Of a stretch of 64,000 bases of DNA, positions 1-8,181 are shown piece by piece (positions within the stretch are counted from its first letter, which is position 1; every line of letters starts with the position of its first letter). The DNA is taken from assembly GCF_900108245.1 (NCBI RefSeq), contig NZ_FNUY01000001.1, positions 496,001 to 560,000 on the forward strand, in the 5' to 3' direction. The DNA comes from Allobosea lathyri. Its GTDB lineage: Bacteria; Pseudomonadota; Alphaproteobacteria; Rhizobiales; Beijerinckiaceae. The position numbers were made by a program, and so were the translations under genes. The notes under the pieces are model-generated. The model did no database searches and was not told the DNA's origin. It worked only from the letters and a program-made list of their open reading frames with translations.

Positions 1-146
1 TGATGTATGCCTGTCTGCAGTTCCATGGCGGCATGGGCTACATGCGCGAAAGCACGATCGAGCGCATGACCCGCGACGCCCGCGTCCAGGCGATCGGCGG
101 CGGCGCGACCGAGGTGATGCTGGAAGAGGTCGCGAAGCGGCTGTGA
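1..146 (+). CDS. Acyl-CoA dehydrogenase, C-terminal end (partial)
   Basis: Only the last 47 codons are present; the frame enters at base 3 and stops with TGA. The tail contains QFHGGMGYMRES followed by RDARVQAIGGGATEVM, the usual C-terminal signature of FAD-dependent acyl-CoA dehydrogenases, where the glycine-rich turn helps form the flavin and substrate site. These enzymes introduce the alpha-beta double bond in acyl-CoA thioesters during fatty acid or branched amino acid catabolism. Substrate class cannot be judged from this fragment. The TetR regulator that follows could control it, but a palindromic repeat separates the two. Confidence 0.85.
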   Translation, partial: MYACLQFHGGMGYMRESTIERMTRDARVQAIGGGATEVMLEEVAKRL

Positions 147-153
147 TTCACCT

Positions 154-306
154 CCGTCATTCCGGGGCTTCGCGCAGCGAAGAGCCCGGAACCCATAGCC
201 GCAGGTTCAGCCGGATGAAGCGCATTGGCCACAGCACCTTTTTTACCGCGCTCCGCGGTTATGGGTTCCGGGCTCGCGGCTTCGCCACGCCCCGGAATGA
301 CGGTGG
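154..306. repeat. Palindromic intergenic repeat, type A (full inverted pair)
   Basis: The left arm begins CCGTCATTCCGGGGCTTCGC and runs through AGCCCGGAACCCAT. The right arm is its imperfect reverse complement (ATGGGTTCCGGGCT, then CCCCGGAATGACGG). The arms flank about 50 unrelated bases. A single half copy of the same unit lies at 46969-47015. The right end, ATGACGGTGGAG, supplies a plausible ribosome-binding site for the TetR gene starting at 313. Confidence 0.8.
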
Positions 307-312
307 AGCCTC

Positions 313-966
313 ATGAGCGCGGCGCTCGACAGATCCGCCGATGGACCTATCGAGGGCGGCTCGCGCCGGCTCATCCTTGATACGGCCGCGCGGCTGCTGC
401 GCGGCGGCGGCTATCACCAGACCACGCTGCGCGAGATCGCCGAGGCCGTCGGCATTCGCAAGGCGAGCCTCTACTACCACTTCGCCTCGAAGGAGGAGAT
501 CGTCGAGGCGGTGGTCAACGACGGCGTGCGCTTTGTCCATGAGGCCGTGGTCGCCGCGCTCGCGCAGGCGTCGGATGCAACGCCCCGCAAGCGGCTGGAA
601 GCGGCGATCCGCGCGCATCTGACGGCGCTGCATGGCCATGGCGACTACACCTCCGCCAGCATCAAGGTCTTCACCTTTGGCGCGACGCCGACGCCCGACA
701 GCGTGCGCCGCGTCCGCCGCGCCTATGAGGATGTCTGGCGCGCCCTGATTGCCGAGCTTCAGGAGGCCGGAGCGCTGTCGCCGCAACGTGCGCCCGACGC
801 CTTGCGCTTCTTCCTGCTCGGAGCGCTGAACGGTTCGACCGACTGGTATCGGCCGGACCGTTTCGACCTCGCCGACCTCGCCCGCGAATTCACAGGCCTG
901 ATCACGCATGGCGAGCAAGGCGGTGCGGCAGCGATGGCGGCTGACCTCGCGTCGGCGAACCGTTAG
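313..966 (+). CDS. TetR/AcrR family transcriptional regulator
   Basis: A 217-residue protein with an N-terminal TetR helix-turn-helix at about residues 18-62; the recognition helix region reads TLREIAEAVGIRKASLYYHF. The C-terminal half (about 85-205) is the variable ligand-binding and dimerisation region and resembles the TetR_C domains of fatty-acid or xenobiotic-responsive repressors only in length. The ATG has a GGTGGAG ribosome site four bases upstream, formed by the end of the adjoining repeat. It lies upstream of the deacetylase-like gene (60-base gap) and downstream of an acyl-CoA dehydrogenase. Either could be its target; no operator was identified. Confidence 0.85.
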   Translation: MSAALDRSADGPIEGGSRRLILDTAARLLRGGGYHQTTLREIAEAVGIRKASLYYHFASKEEIVEAVVNDGVRFVHEAVVAALAQASDATPRKRLEAAIRAHLTALHGHGDYTSASIKVFTFGATPTPDSVRRVRRAYEDVWRALIAELQEAGALSPQRAPDALRFFLLGALNGSTDWYRPDRFDLADLAREFTGLITHGEQGGAAAMAADLASANR

Positions 967-1026
967 CTTCGGATCTGGCGAAACGCTCGACATGGCGTTT
1001 CCGAGGACTCAAGAGGACGGTTTTGC

Positions 1027-2067
1027 ATGCGCGCTTTCTATCACCCCGATCAGTCGCTTCATGATCCCCAGCAATATATGCGCTTTGGCCGCATCGTCGC
1101 GCCCAAGGATCTGCCGGAGAGGACGGCGCAACTGCTGGGAGCGCTGAAGAAGCACGGCATCACCCCCGAGCAGCCGGCCGCGGCGGGCCTCGATCCGGTT
1201 CTGGCCGTCCATGACGCCGGCTTCGTGCGCTTCCTGGAGACGATCTGGGCGCGCTGGCAGGAATTGCCCGAGCGCGGCCCGGAAGCCTGGCCCAACACCT
1301 TCCCCTATTGGAGCGGCCGTACCGACGAATCCGTCCGCCCGCCCTGCCGCCCGACCGGGATCATGGGCCAGCTCGGCTGGTATCTCGGCGATCTCTCCGT
1401 GCCGGTCGGCGAGCATTGCTGGACCTCGACGCAGCGCTCGGCCGACACGGCGGTCGCCGGCGCCGACGCCGTGCTCGCAGGCGAGCGCGGCGTCTACGCG
1501 CTATGCCGCCCGTCCGGCCACCATGCCCGCGCCGACCGTGCCACCGGCTTCTGCTACATCAACAACACGGCGGTCGCGGCCCAGCGCCTGCGCTCGAAAT
1601 TCGGCAAGGTCGCAATCCTCGATGTCGATGCCCATCACGGCGACGGCACGCAGCAGATTTTCTATCGCCGCGATGACGTCCTGACGATCTCTGTTCATGC
1701 CGATCCCGTCGACTACTACCCGTTCTTCACGGGCTATGAGGACGAGCGCGGCAACGGCCCGGGCGAGGGCTTCAACCTCAATCTGCCGCTGGCTCACGGC
1801 ACGGGCGGCGCCGCGATGAAGGCCGCAGTCGAGCGGGCAGGCGAGGCGATCCAAAAATTCGGCGCGGACGCACTGGTCATCGCGCTTGGATACGATGCCC
1901 ACAAGGACGATCCAATCGGCGTGCTCAAGCTGGAAGCCGCCGATTTCGGCACGATCGGCGCGCAGGTGAAGGCGATGGGCCTGCCGACGCTGGTGGTGCA
2001 GGAAGGTGGCTATGCGATCGAGGCGATCGGCGGCTGCCTCGACGCGTTTTTGGGCGGGTTCAAGTAG
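1027..2067 (+). CDS. Acetylpolyamine amidohydrolase / class II HDAC-like deacetylase
   Basis: A 346-residue member of the arginase-deacetylase (histone deacetylase) superfamily. Family members of this type remove acetyl groups from acetylputrescine, acetylcadaverine or acetylspermidine in the cytoplasm. Visible catalytic elements are RPSGHHA (His165-His166), the zinc-binding DVDAHHGDG (Asp201, His203) and GYDAHKDDP (Asp290), followed by the glycine-rich QEGGY near the C-terminus. The N-terminal MRAFYHPDQSLHDPQQYMR resembles bacterial acetylpolyamine amidohydrolases more than acetoin-utilisation AcuC. It is convergent with the next gene, with a palindromic repeat between them. Family is secure; substrate is inferred. 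Confidence 0.85.
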   Translation: MRAFYHPDQSLHDPQQYMRFGRIVAPKDLPERTAQLLGALKKHGITPEQPAAAGLDPVLAVHDAGFVRFLETIWARWQELPERGPEAWPNTFPYWSGRTDESVRPPCRPTGIMGQLGWYLGDLSVPVGEHCWTSTQRSADTAVAGADAVLAGERGVYALCRPSGHHARADRATGFCYINNTAVAAQRLRSKFGKVAILDVDAHHGDGTQQIFYRRDDVLTISVHADPVDYYPFFTGYEDERGNGPGEGFNLNLPLAHGTGGAAMKAAVERAGEAIQKFGADALVIALGYDAHKDDPIGVLKLEAADFGTIGAQVKAMGLPTLVVQEGGYAIEAIGGCLDAFLGGFK

Positions 2068-2076
2068 GGCGTGCGT

Positions 2077-2222
2077 CCTTCTCCCCTCGGGGGAGAAGGT
2101 GTCTGCGCAGCAGACGGATGAGGGAAGGGTCGCGCAAGCGGCCCTTTCTTGTTTTCGGTGGAGGGTCTGCCCTCATCCGTCAGCGCTACGCGCTGCCACC
2201 TTCTCCCCCGAGGGGAGAAGGA
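2077..2222. repeat. Palindromic intergenic repeat, type E
   Basis: The outer arms CCTTCTCCCCTCGGGGGAGA and TTCTCCCCCGAGGGGAGAAG are near-perfect inverse copies, and inner segments GACGGATGAGGG and CCCTCATCCGTC also pair. The unit fills the gap between two convergent genes, so it may also act as a bidirectional terminator or mRNA-end stabiliser. A related, less symmetric copy lies at 16512-16661 inside the hut operon. Confidence 0.8.
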
Positions 2223-2227
2223 AGAAG

Positions 2228-3784
2228 TCAGATCACCGCCTCGATCAAAAACGGCCCCTTGCGGCCAAGCGCGGCCTCGAACAGCCTGGTGAACTCCTCG
2301 GCAGTGGTGGCGCGTCCGGCTTCGACCCCCATGCCCTTGGCCATCGAGACCCAGTCCAGCGCCGGTTCGTCGAGATTGAGCATCAGCTTGGCATTGCGGC
2401 CGAAATCATTGACGCCGACGGCGCGCATCTCGCCATGCAGGATCTGATAGGTCCGGTTCGCGAAAATCACCGTGATGACATCGAGGTTTTCGCGCGCCTG
2501 CGTCCAGAGGCCCTGCACTGTGTACATGCCGGAACCGTCGGCTTGCATGCCGATGACCTTGCGGTCGGGGCAGGCGACGGCCGCGCCGACGCAGAGCGGG
2601 ATACCCTCGCCGATCGCGCCGCCGGTGAGCTGGATGTAATCGTGCTGCGGCGCGTTGTGGCACTGCTGATAGAACACGCGTCCCGACGACACGGATTCAT
2701 CGCAGATGATGCTGTTCTCCGGCAGCAGCTTCGCGACGATTGTGCAGACCTTGTCGGCGTCGAGCGTACCGGTCGGCAGGGCGCTGGCGTCTTCACGCTT
2801 CGGGGCGATGTAGGCCGGAGCCGTCAATGTCGCGCCGAGTTCGTCGGCGAGCGCAGCGATCGTGCCCGGCAGATTGTCGCCGGGCTTTGCCAGCGTCGTG
2901 ATCGTGCAGCCTTCATGGGTCAGCGGGCCGGGCTTGCCGGGATAGGCGAAGAATCCGACCGGTGCCTGCGCACCGATCAGGATGAGCAGGTCGATGTCCT
3001 TGAGCTGCGCCAGCGCCATGTCGACGGGGTAGAACACCTTCGGCAGGGCGACGCGGCCGGCGCCGCGCTCGATGCGTCCGTTCGACATCTGCCCGAACAT
3101 CTGGGCGCCCGTCGCCGCGCAGATGCGAGCCGCCATCTCCATGGGCCTGGCCCGCAGCGACAGGCCCGACATCATCAGCGCGGCGCGCGAGCCATGCTTG
3201 CGCAGCGCCGCCGCGACATCGCGAATGGCGGCGGCGTCGACCGTCTTGAGCGCCGGCACCTTCGTCGCCGAGAGTTCGGCCGGCTCGACGCTGCCCCAGG
3301 CGCAATCGGCCGGCAGGATCACCGTGGTCACGCCGGGCAGGGACAGCGAGGCGGCATAGGCCTCGCCGATGGCCGGCCCGACATCCTCGGGCGTCGCGAT
3401 GCGGCGCACGAAATGCGACATCGGCCGAGCCAGGCTCTCTATATCGCTGGTGAGCGGGGCGTCGTGCTTGAGGTGATAGGTCGCGTGATCGCCGACGACA
3501 TTGATCATCGGCGTCCAGGCGCGCCGGGCATTGTGCATGTTGGCGAGTGCATTCGCCATGCCCGGCCCGCAATGCAGCAGGGTCGCCGCCGGCTTGTCGG
3601 CCATGCGGGCATAGCCGTCGGCCGCGCCCGTCACCACGCCCTCGAACAGGCCGAGCACGCAGCGCATCTGCGGCTTGCGGTCGAGCGCCGCGACGAAATG
3701 CATCTCGGACGTACCGGGATTGGCGAAGCAGACATCAACGTCATTGACGAGGAGCGTATCGCAGAGGCGGTCGGCGCCGTTCAT
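2228..3784 (-). CDS. Thiamine diphosphate-dependent enzyme (acetolactate synthase/benzoylformate decarboxylase-like)
   Basis: A 518-residue protein with the three-domain architecture of ThDP enzymes: pyrimidine-binding domain with FANPGTSEMHF and the activating glutamate Glu48 in LGLFEGV, a central domain, and a C-terminal PP-binding domain whose metal motif reads ADGSGMYT followed by an Asn in FANRTY. The usual GDG is ADG here. Such proteins are often annotated as acetolactate synthase large subunit, but no small subunit adjoins it. A decarboxylase or carboligase acting on a 2-oxoacid is equally possible. The start ATG is preceded by AAGGACGA. It is divergent from the ABC transporter operon at 4070; the HutC-type operator between them might affect both. 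Confidence 0.75.
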   Translation of the reverse strand: MNGADRLCDTLLVNDVDVCFANPGTSEMHFVAALDRKPQMRCVLGLFEGVVTGAADGYARMADKPAATLLHCGPGMANALANMHNARRAWTPMINVVGDHATYHLKHDAPLTSDIESLARPMSHFVRRIATPEDVGPAIGEAYAASLSLPGVTTVILPADCAWGSVEPAELSATKVPALKTVDAAAIRDVAAALRKHGSRAALMMSGLSLRARPMEMAARICAATGAQMFGQMSNGRIERGAGRVALPKVFYPVDMALAQLKDIDLLILIGAQAPVGFFAYPGKPGPLTHEGCTITTLAKPGDNLPGTIAALADELGATLTAPAYIAPKREDASALPTGTLDADKVCTIVAKLLPENSIICDESVSSGRVFYQQCHNAPQHDYIQLTGGAIGEGIPLCVGAAVACPDRKVIGMQADGSGMYTVQGLWTQARENLDVITVIFANRTYQILHGEMRAVGVNDFGRNAKLMLNLDEPALDWVSMAKGMGVEAGRATTAEEFTRLFEAALGRKGPFLIEAVI

Positions 3785-3956
3785 TCAGGTCGTCCTTGCA
3801 AGCGGGCAGATGTTTGGGGGCGGGCGGATTCGGGAGGGAGAGCGCAGCGCGGCGCGCGGACGCACGAAGGGGCGGATGCACGAAGGGGAAGGGATGTCTC
3901 CCGCGCTGTCAAACAAGAGAAATTCATTGGCTTCGTGACGAACGTTGATCGGCTCC

Positions 3957-3984
3957 TTGACGGATTTGCATATGCATTTAACCT
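3957..3984 (+). promoter_or_regulatory. Putative promoter with HutC-type operator
   Basis: TTGACG (3957-3962) and TAACCT (3979-3984) are spaced 16 bases apart. The spacer holds TTGCATATGCAT (3966-3977), matching 11 of 12 bases of the TTGCATATGCAA palindrome that occurs twice at the hutI-hutF divergent promoter (19493-19533). An operator between the -35 and -10 elements fits repression by a GntR-type protein such as HutC, encoded at 20928. The promoter would drive the ABC transporter operon starting at 4070. Confidence 0.6.
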
Positions 3985-4069
3985 GTTTTGGAACGAAGGT
4001 TGCATATCGCCGCGCTTCAGGCTGCGATAGCGGCGTACCGCGCGATATCATCAGGGGAAGGTCGGGGAC

Positions 4070-5032
4070 ATGACGGGTTTGAAGCGGTTTTCAGTGTTGG
4101 CCGGCATTGGCCTTGCGGGTCTCATGATCGCCGGCGGGGCGCAGGCGCAGACCAAGGTTTCCATCGGCATTTCCGGCTGGACCGGCTTCGCGCCTCTTGT
4201 GCTGGCCAAGGAGGCCGGCATCTTCGCCAAGAACGGCCTCAACGTCACCATCAAGAAAATCCCGCAGAAGGACCGCCACCTTGCCATCGCCTCGGGCGAC
4301 ATCCAGTGCGCCGCGACGACTGTCGAGACCTGGATCGTCTGGGATGCGGCTGGCATCAAGACCAAGCAGATCTTCCAGCTCGACAAGAGCTATGGCGCCG
4401 ACGGCATGGTGACGCGCAACACGACCGCCTCGATCAAGGACCTCAAGGGCAAGACGGTCGCTGCCTCTGCCCCCGGTACCTCGCCCTATTTTGCGTTGGC
4501 CTGGATGCTCAAGGAAAACGGCATGTCCGTGAAGGACGTCACCGTCGTCAACATGGAGCCGGGCCCCGCAGCTCAGGCCTTCATCGCCGGCCAGAACGAC
4601 GCGGCCCTGACCTATGAGCCCTATCTCTCCGCCGTGCGCGACAAGCCCGATGCCGGCAAGATCATCGCCACCACACTCGATTATCCGATGGTGATGGACA
4701 CGCTCGGCTGCACGCCCGCTTTCCTCGCCGCCAATGACGACGCCGCCAAGGGCCTGACCAAGAGCTATTTCGAGGCGCTCGAGCTGATCAAGGCCGACCA
4801 GGCCAAGGCCTATGGCATCATGGGCGCGGATGTGAAGCAGAGCGGCGAACAGTTCGGCAAGTCGGCCGGCTACCTGCGCTGGTCGGATGAGGCCGGCAAC
4901 AAGGCCTTCTTCTCCGGCGAATGGCAGGCCTTCTCGGCCAAGGCGGCCGACTTGCTGCTCGAAATCGGCCTGATCAAGTCGAAGCCCGATCTCGGCACGT
5001 TGGTCGAGACGAAATATGTCGTCGGCAAGTGA
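4070..5032 (+). CDS. ABC transporter substrate-binding protein, NitT/TauT family
   Basis: A 320-residue periplasmic binding protein. Residues 1-26 form a Sec signal peptide with a likely cut after AGGAQA. The mature part starts VSIGISGWTGFAPLVLAKEA, typical of the NitT/TauT (SsuA, ThiY-like) binding-protein fold with two alpha/beta lobes. It should deliver a small organic ligand to the permease (5680) and ATPase (6450) encoded downstream. The ATG follows AGGGGAAGGTCGGGG. The upstream promoter carries a HutC-type operator, so histidine, urocanate or another imidazole compound is a candidate ligand. The family itself transports sulfonates, nitrate, pyrimidines and others, so ligand assignment rests on regulation alone. 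Confidence 0.85.
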   Translation: MTGLKRFSVLAGIGLAGLMIAGGAQAQTKVSIGISGWTGFAPLVLAKEAGIFAKNGLNVTIKKIPQKDRHLAIASGDIQCAATTVETWIVWDAAGIKTKQIFQLDKSYGADGMVTRNTTASIKDLKGKTVAASAPGTSPYFALAWMLKENGMSVKDVTVVNMEPGPAAQAFIAGQNDAALTYEPYLSAVRDKPDAGKIIATTLDYPMVMDTLGCTPAFLAANDDAAKGLTKSYFEALELIKADQAKAYGIMGADVKQSGEQFGKSAGYLRWSDEAGNKAFFSGEWQAFSAKAADLLLEIGLIKSKPDLGTLVETKYVVGK

Positions 5033-5071
5033 GGCCGGGCAGTAAGTGAGGCCTGAAGGACTGGCCACGAC

Positions 5072-5164
5072 CGTCATGCTCGCCCTTGTGGCGAGCATCC
5101 ACGTCTTGAACGCTGTCTCGCATAGGCGGAGACGTGGATGGTCGGGACAAGCCCGACCATGACG
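5072..5164. repeat. Palindromic intergenic repeat, type C
   Basis: The left arm CGTCATGCTCGCCCTTGTGG and the right arm GGTCGGGACAAGCCCGACCATGACG bracket an inner pair ATCCACGTCTT and AGACGTGGAT. A second full copy is at 58634-58726, and a degenerate one at 50773-50866. It separates the binding-protein gene from the glycosylase, permease and ATPase genes of the same operon, where it could stabilise the upstream message. It overlaps the first possible start codon of the glycosylase. Confidence 0.8.
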
Positions 5165-5683
5165 CTGGAGCAGCCCATCCTGCCTGACGTTCTGCGTCCC
5201 GGCCTGCGCATCGTGTTTTGCGGCACGCAGGCAGGAGCGGTCTCCGCACGTCTCGGGGCTTATTATGCCGGGCCGGGAAACAAGTTCTGGAAAACTCTTC
5301 ATGAAGTCGGGCTGATCGCCGATCAGCTTGGCCCGGCGGACTTCCCTGACCTGCCGGACTATGGCATCGGCCTGACCGATGTCGCGAAGGCGACGTCCGG
5401 TCCCGATACCGCATTGCTGCGGTCCCATTTCGACATAGAGGGCTTCATGGCCAAGATGCGAGCGCACGCTCCCGATATCGTCGCGTTCAACGGCAAGCGA
5501 GCGGCGCAAGCGGTGCTTCAGCCAACCGGCCTGCGCCTGGACTATGGCGCGCAGCCGGACAGGCTCGCAGGCGCGACGGTCTTCGTCTTGCCGTCGACCT
5601 CGGGCGCCGCAGCCGGGTTCTGGTCGATCGAGCCGTGGCGGCAACTGGCCGCCGTCGCACAGGTCGCGGGAGCTGCCGTATGA
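5159..5683 (+). CDS. mug: Mismatch-specific uracil/thymine-DNA glycosylase (Mug/TDG family)
   Basis: A 174-residue protein if the second ATG is used. An earlier in-frame ATG at 5138 lies wholly in a repeat and would add only MVGTSPT. Landmarks are RIVFCGTQAG (motif 1), YYAGPGNKFW, the YGIGLTD segment with Asp74, and PSTSGAAAGF (motif 2). The family excises uracil or thymine from G:U and G:T mismatches. Motif 1 has Gln where E. coli Mug has its catalytic Asn. Deinococcus Mug is reported to use a different acidic residue, and the GLTD aspartate is a candidate equivalent. The gene overlaps the next permease by ATGA, so it is translationally embedded in a transporter operon, which is unusual. Confidence 0.75.
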   Translation: MTLEQPILPDVLRPGLRIVFCGTQAGAVSARLGAYYAGPGNKFWKTLHEVGLIADQLGPADFPDLPDYGIGLTDVAKATSGPDTALLRSHFDIEGFMAKMRAHAPDIVAFNGKRAAQAVLQPTGLRLDYGAQPDRLAGATVFVLPSTSGAAAGFWSIEPWRQLAAVAQVAGAAV

Positions 5684-6453
5684 AGCCGCTTCAGCCTGTC
5701 TCGGCGCCCTATCGGATCGGCTACGGCATCGCGTTCTTCGCGCTGTTCGTCGCGTTCTGGTCGGTCGCGACCTTCGGCGGCTTCGTGCAGAAGCTCTTCC
5801 TCGCCGACCCCTTCACCATGGTGCGTGAGGGCTACAGCCTGCTGGTCGAGTATGGCTTTGCCTTCGACATCGGCATGACGATCTGGCGCGTGCTCGGCGG
5901 CTTCGTGCTGGCCGTTGCCGTGGCGCTGCCGCTGGGCATCCTGATGGGCGCCTACAAGCCGGTCGAGGCCTTCCTCGAACCCTTCGTCTCCTTCGCGCGC
6001 TATCTGCCGGCCTCGGCCTTCATCCCGCTGCTGATCCTCTGGGCCGGTATCGGCGAGGCGCAGAAGCTGCTGGTCATCTTCATCGGCTCGGTCTTCCAGC
6101 TCATCCTGATGATCGCGGTCGCGGTCGGGAGTGTGCGCCGCGACCTTGTCGACGCCGCCTATACGCTGGGCGCCAGCGACCGCTCCGTCGTGCGCCGCGT
6201 GCTGCTGCCCAATGCCGCGCCTGAAATTGCCGAGATCTTTCGCCTCGTGCTCGGCTGGGCCTGGACCTATGTCATCGTCGCCGAGCTGATCGGATCGTCC
6301 TCGGGGATCGGCCACATGATCACCGACAGCCAGGCCCTGCTGAACACCGGCCAGATCATCTTCGGGATCATCGTCATCGGCCTGATCGGTCTGATCTCCG
6401 ACTTCCTGTTCAAGGCGATCAACCAGCGCCTGTTTCCCTGGGCGCAACGATGA
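5680..6453 (+). CDS. ABC transporter permease, NitT/TauT family
   Basis: A 257-residue inner-membrane protein with about six hydrophobic segments. The start overlaps the glycosylase stop by four bases (ATGA). The cytoplasmic coupling loop is visible as DAAYTLGASDRSVVRRVLLP, the EAA-type motif of binding-protein-dependent transport permeases. It resembles SsuC/TauC. It would dimerise and pair with the ATPase encoded immediately downstream, with which it also overlaps by four bases. Substrate as for the binding protein at 4070. Confidence 0.88.
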   Translation: MKPLQPVSAPYRIGYGIAFFALFVAFWSVATFGGFVQKLFLADPFTMVREGYSLLVEYGFAFDIGMTIWRVLGGFVLAVAVALPLGILMGAYKPVEAFLEPFVSFARYLPASAFIPLLILWAGIGEAQKLLVIFIGSVFQLILMIAVAVGSVRRDLVDAAYTLGASDRSVVRRVLLPNAAPEIAEIFRLVLGWAWTYVIVAELIGSSSGIGHMITDSQALLNTGQIIFGIIVIGLIGLISDFLFKAINQRLFPWAQR

Positions 6454-7235
6454 GCAAGCTTCTGATCGAAGGCGTCGGAAAGACCTTTCCGGCCCAGCGT
6501 GGCGGCCAACCGACGCGTGCGTTGATGCCGACCACCCTCAGCGTCGGCGACAACGACTTCATCACCATTCTCGGCCCCTCGGGCTGCGGAAAGTCGACCC
6601 TGCTGCGCATCATCGGCGGGCTGGAAACGGCAAGCGAGGGGCGCATTCTGCTCGATGGCACGCCGGTCTCCGGCCCGGGCGCGGATCGCGGCTTCGTCTT
6701 CCAGAGCTACACGCTGTTTCCCTGGCTGACGGTGGTGCAGAACATCGCCTTCGGCTTGCGGGAGAAGGGCATTGCCGAGCGCGAGCGTCTCGATCTCGCT
6801 CGCGACTGGGCCGGGCGGGTCGGGCTCTCTGGCTTCGTCGATCATTTCCCCAAGCAGCTCTCGGGCGGCATGCAGCAGCGCACCGCGATCGCCCGAGCGC
6901 TCGCCAATGACCCGAAGATCCTGCTGCTCGACGAGCCCTTCGGCGCGCTCGACAACCAGACCCGCGCGCTGATGCAGGAGATGCTGCTTGGCATCTGGGA
7001 GCGCGAGCAGAAGACCGTGCTCTTCGTCACCCATGATATCGAGGAGGCGATCTTCGTCGGCTCCCGCGTCGTGGTGATGAGCGCGCGCCCCGGCCGGATC
7101 AAGGCGGATATCGCTGTCGATCTGCCCCATCCCCGGCCTTATACCATCAAGACCACGCCGGAATTCGTCGCGCTGAAGGAGCGGCTGGTCGAGGAGATCC
7201 GGGTCGAGGCGGTGCTGGCCGCAGAAGTGCACTGA
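6450..7235 (+). CDS. ABC transporter ATP-binding protein, NitT/TauT family
   Basis: A 261-residue ATPase with Walker A GPSGCGKST (residues 42-50), signature LSGGMQQR, Walker B ILLLDEP and switch His in VTHDIEEA. The pattern is that of SsuB/TauB-type subunits, which energise import from the cytoplasmic face. The ATG overlaps the permease stop (ATGA). It is the last gene of the 4070-7235 operon; about 125 bases separate it from the next regulator. Confidence 0.9.
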   Translation: MSKLLIEGVGKTFPAQRGGQPTRALMPTTLSVGDNDFITILGPSGCGKSTLLRIIGGLETASEGRILLDGTPVSGPGADRGFVFQSYTLFPWLTVVQNIAFGLREKGIAERERLDLARDWAGRVGLSGFVDHFPKQLSGGMQQRTAIARALANDPKILLLDEPFGALDNQTRALMQEMLLGIWEREQKTVLFVTHDIEEAIFVGSRVVVMSARPGRIKADIAVDLPHPRPYTIKTTPEFVALKERLVEEIRVEAVLAAEVH

Positions 7236-7290
7236 AGACGCTCCGCGACAGATTGACACGGCGGCGCAACAATGGTTCCTTCCTCGGTAA

Positions 7291-7311
7291 TTGGCCTGAC
7301 CACATGGCCAA
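7291..7311. promoter_or_regulatory. Inverted repeat upstream of FadR-type regulator
   Basis: TTGGCC and GGCCAA flank a 9-base spacer in the gap between the ABC ATPase and the GntR gene at 7361. Position and symmetry suit an operator for that regulator, but the sequence was not matched to a known FadR-subfamily site. Low confidence. Confidence 0.25.
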
Positions 7312-7360
7312 AGCGACCTTCCCTTATGGGTGGGCGGGGATTCAGACCAGGGAGTGAACT

Positions 7361-8143
7361 GTGCCGCTCGAAGTCGTCGAGTCGCCGCGCCTGTATCGGC
7401 AGATCGCCGATCAGCTGCGCGGACTCATCGATCGTCACGAGTTTCCGGTGGGCTCGCGCCTGCCTCCCGAGCGCGAGCTGGCCGAGAAGCTCGGCGTCTC
7501 CCGGCCATCGGTGCGCGAGGCCCTGATCGCGCTTGAGGTCGAGGGCAGGGTCCGCATCCGCATGGGGTCAGGCGTCTATGTCGTCGACCCCCGCCCGGCA
7601 GCCGATGCGCCATCGGCCGGGCCGGTTTCCGAGGGGCCTTTCGAGCTCCTGAAGGCGCGGGAGCTGATCGAAAGCGCTGTTTGCTTCGAGGCTGCCGCAC
7701 GCGTTGAGCCGCAGGATATCGCAACGATCGATGCGGCCTTGACGGCGATGGAGGCTCCGGGCCTTTGCGGCGACGAGTTGGTGGCGCTCGACCGCTCCTT
7801 TCATGTCGCGATCGCCGGCATTCTGCATAATGCGGTTCTGGCCCGCTTCGTCGGGGAACTCTTCGACCAGCGCATCAACCCGTATTTCCAACAGCTCGCA
7901 CGCTATTTCGAGAATGCCGATTCCTGGCGCGCGGCGGTGACCGAGCACCGCGCCATCCGCGACGCGCTTGCAGGGCGGGACGGGGCAGCGGCGCGCGATG
8001 CCATGCGCCGGCATCTGCAGTGCTCGCAGGAGCGCTTCTCGCAGAGCTTCGGCGACGTTCGGGCTTCAGGCAACACGCTTTCAAAGGGCAAGATTTCGAA
8101 CGGGAAGGCGAGCGTCAGCGCCCGCCCGGCAAGACAGAATTGA
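7361..8143 (+). CDS. GntR family regulator, FadR subfamily (FCD domain)
   Basis: A 260-residue protein starting with GTG, preceded by AGGGAGTG. Residues 1-75 form the winged helix-turn-helix (RLPPERELAEKLGVSRPSVR). Residues about 90-225 form the all-helical FCD domain, which in this subfamily binds a small carboxylate with a metal. It lies 38 bases upstream of a TRAP transporter operon in the same direction, so it probably represses or activates that operon in response to the transported acid. The last 35 residues are basic and low in complexity, beyond the FCD domain. Confidence 0.85.
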   Translation: MPLEVVESPRLYRQIADQLRGLIDRHEFPVGSRLPPERELAEKLGVSRPSVREALIALEVEGRVRIRMGSGVYVVDPRPAADAPSAGPVSEGPFELLKARELIESAVCFEAAARVEPQDIATIDAALTAMEAPGLCGDELVALDRSFHVAIAGILHNAVLARFVGELFDQRINPYFQQLARYFENADSWRAAVTEHRAIRDALAGRDGAAARDAMRRHLQCSQERFSQSFGDVRASGNTLSKGKISNGKASVSARPARQN

Positions 8144-8181
8144 CGCGCTATCGATCGCAACAGATCCAGGGAGGATACGCG

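Noticed and set aside
2006-4030. Long open frame on the plus strand (674 codons) opposite the ThDP enzyme gene
   Set aside because: It has no recognisable domain and is Arg/His-rich. It is an antisense shadow produced by high G+C; the minus-strand protein has clear ThDP motifs.
5138-5158. Upstream ATG for the glycosylase encoding MVGTSPT
   Set aside because: The codons belong to the palindromic repeat; the same peptide arises wherever this repeat is translated.
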